64,000 bases of DNA from Paralvinella palmiformis (Eukaryota > Annelida > Polychaeta > Terebellida > Alvinellidae), in contig JAODUP010000423.1 of NCBI GenBank assembly GCA_025642065.1, positions 1 through 64,000 on the forward strand, written 5' to 3'. The position numbers and the translations under genes are program-made. Below the pieces are notes generated by a model. That model was not told the origin of the DNA. It ran no database searches and was given only the letters and a program-made list of their open reading frames with translations. Shown piece after piece: positions 62,573-64,000 of this stretch. Position 1 is the first letter of the stretch; every line of letters begins with the position of its first letter.

Positions 62573-62745
62573 AGCCTAACTGGTAGCGCGAACAGACACA
62601 GATCTATAGCACCTGGGTTCAAACCCCGGCCGGGCTATGTCAGAATGGTGTTTCATCTTTCACCTCGCTTCAATACCTTTCGTCGTTGCTCGGCCCCCAA
62701 ATGTGAAGTCGCAAACATCAATTGCGTTGATTCTAAAAGCATAAA
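62573..62745 (+). mobile_element. SINE family S2: different tRNA-like head, shared body
   Basis: A-box-like TAACTGGTAGCGCG (about 62577) and a perfect B-box GGTTCAAACCCC (62616-62627), unlike the S1 head. The body (TTTCATCTTTCACCTCGCTTC, TACCTTTCGTCGTTGCTCGG, AAACATCAATTGCG) is clearly related to the S1 body, with a deletion where S1 has the TTTAGCCTACC region. A typical pol III SINE. Target-site duplications were not found. Confidence 0.85.
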
Positions 62746-62749
62746 ACAG

Positions 62750-64000
62750 TTAAACTTTTGTATAAGTGTTAATAAAAGACTTCTTTGATAATATGATGAG
62801 ATAAAATCAGATCATTGACGTCTAGGCTATGATTGTAATAGCGTGTGTTGCAAATTATATATATGAGCAATGCTTGATCTGGAGTTGAGAAAATAGCATA
62901 CTAATTTTGACCACTTTCCTTGTGTTTGATACATTATTCAATAGTTTTCAACAATTCCCACCTGATGAAAAACAGTTGGCAAAAGAAATGGTGATCAATT
63001 GTGACTATTCCCCAGCAGTAGTATAAAAATATGCATTGTGAGGTAGTACAGTTACTCGTAAAACCGAAGGGGACCTATTGCGCAGATAAAGTGACAGAAC
63101 TCTCCATCTATGTTTTGTTAATTCCATCCACTGCTCACTACTCTGTTGAAACAGGATGTTAAATTTTCATTTCAAATAATCACTGAAATCATAAATAAAT
63201 CATTCTTAGAGGACGATGTTTCACTTTTTCCTGCCCAATATCTGACCAGGCTTTAAGAATCTAAATCTGGAATCCACAAACCAGTGATTAACTTGGTTTT
63301 TCCATCTAAACACCTTGTGAATGTGATTGCTAAGTATCTAACGTTTCACTGGAGTACTCACAGATTATATGACAATCTTAAGTTCAGCATTTTTAGGCAT
63401 TTTGCTTTTTTTAAAGTTATATCACACCTTAAACTAAACTAACATTTTGTTTCTTCTTATGATAACTATCAAATGTTTCAATTACTTTTATCAAATGGCG
63501 GAAAATCACAGAATTTGCCTTAATTGACCGATTTTGGCCACAAAACCACAACCCTAAAACATTATATATAATCAAAGTCAAGACTATTTAAAGTATTTTT
63601 TGTTAGCTTTTACTTAAAATATGTATTTCACCCCGATGTCTTCAGGTTAACACATTACATAGTATAACAAACCTTGTATTAGGTCGTTATTTGTTTCATT
63701 TTTAACCAGTTGATTTTACAGTTTGTTTATATTCCAGTATAATCATTTGCCCAAAGCAGGTAAAGCATGGAATCAACGCCTTGGTATGATAACAGAAGGT
63801 ACTTATGTATTCCTGCATATCGAACTTGGACTGGTCACATAGTTTGTAAAAACACTGAATAATGAGGATAAAGCCTTTAAATACATTTCCTACATGCATT
63901 GTTTCCAATCAAAGGTAATATTTTTAATTGACCAGAAACGCTTTGGTATTAGATTTTCTCCATTCTCATATATATTTTCTAGATATGTAACGACAGTAAC
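62750..64000. other. Unannotated AT-rich DNA
   Basis: The open frame 63702-63908 on the minus strand has no family I recognise. Nothing else is seen to the end of the window. Confidence 0.4.

Overview
This window looks like AT-rich, repeat-dense, non-coding DNA from a metazoan nuclear genome. The evidence is many long (TA)n, (TG)n and (AAT)n microsatellites, at least seven decayed non-LTR retrotransposon (LINE) fragments, two dead Tc1-like transposons, five or more tRNA-derived SINE copies, several old dispersed repeats of unknown type, and no recognisable host exon, rRNA or tRNA gene. The repeat mix fits a marine invertebrate, probably a mollusc or another lophotrochozoan. That placement is an inference with low confidence. 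The SINE typical of coleoid cephalopods was not seen.

Layout. 1-9.2 kb: unique-looking AT-rich DNA with microsatellites, a TGACGT/TTGGCGA module cluster (2.67-2.83 kb) and the first copy of repeat family R5 (3.6-4.0 kb). 9.25-10.6 kb: repeat R1, interrupted by a SINE with clear target-site duplications. 12.2-13.6 kb: two convergent LINE ORF2 fragments. 17.6-21.2 kb: an I-type LINE (RT plus RNase H), 5'-truncated, on the minus strand. Its stop codon overlaps a hammerhead-ribozyme-like motif, and a second, more decayed motif lies at 17.65 kb. 22.7-26.3 kb: repeats R3, R4, R7 and R2. 28.1-29.1 kb: R1 second copy. 29.7-30.8 kb: Tc1 copy 1. 31.1-31.5 kb: trinucleotide tract. 32.0-36.3 kb: the most complete LINE, with ORF1 and ORF2 on the minus strand and a SINE nested in ORF1. 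37.9-38.2 kb: SINE. 38.4-39.0 kb: R3 second copy. 41.9-44.5 kb: R6, trinucleotide tracts and a CR1/L2-type LINE 3' end split by a SINE. 46.5-47.5 kb: 3' half of another LINE. 48.4 kb: SINE fragment. 49.6-50.5 kb: CR1/L2-type LINE 3' end. 50.7-51.6 kb: R5 and R7 second copies. 54.0-56.1 kb: R1 third copy and Tc1 copy 2. 56.4-57.1 kb: LINE RT fragment. 58.9-59.6 kb: R6 and R4 second copies. 61.3-62.4 kb: R2 second copy. 62.6 kb: a SINE with a different tRNA-like head.

Nothing here appears to encode a working protein. Every transposon reading frame carries stops, frameshifts or lost catalytic residues. The strongest biology lies in the architecture of the dead elements: a LINE ORF1 that seems to begin with a viroplasmin/RNase H1-type hybrid-binding domain, a hammerhead-like motif at a LINE ORF end, SINEs that share one body but carry different heads, and a short near-identical element tailed by microsatellite.
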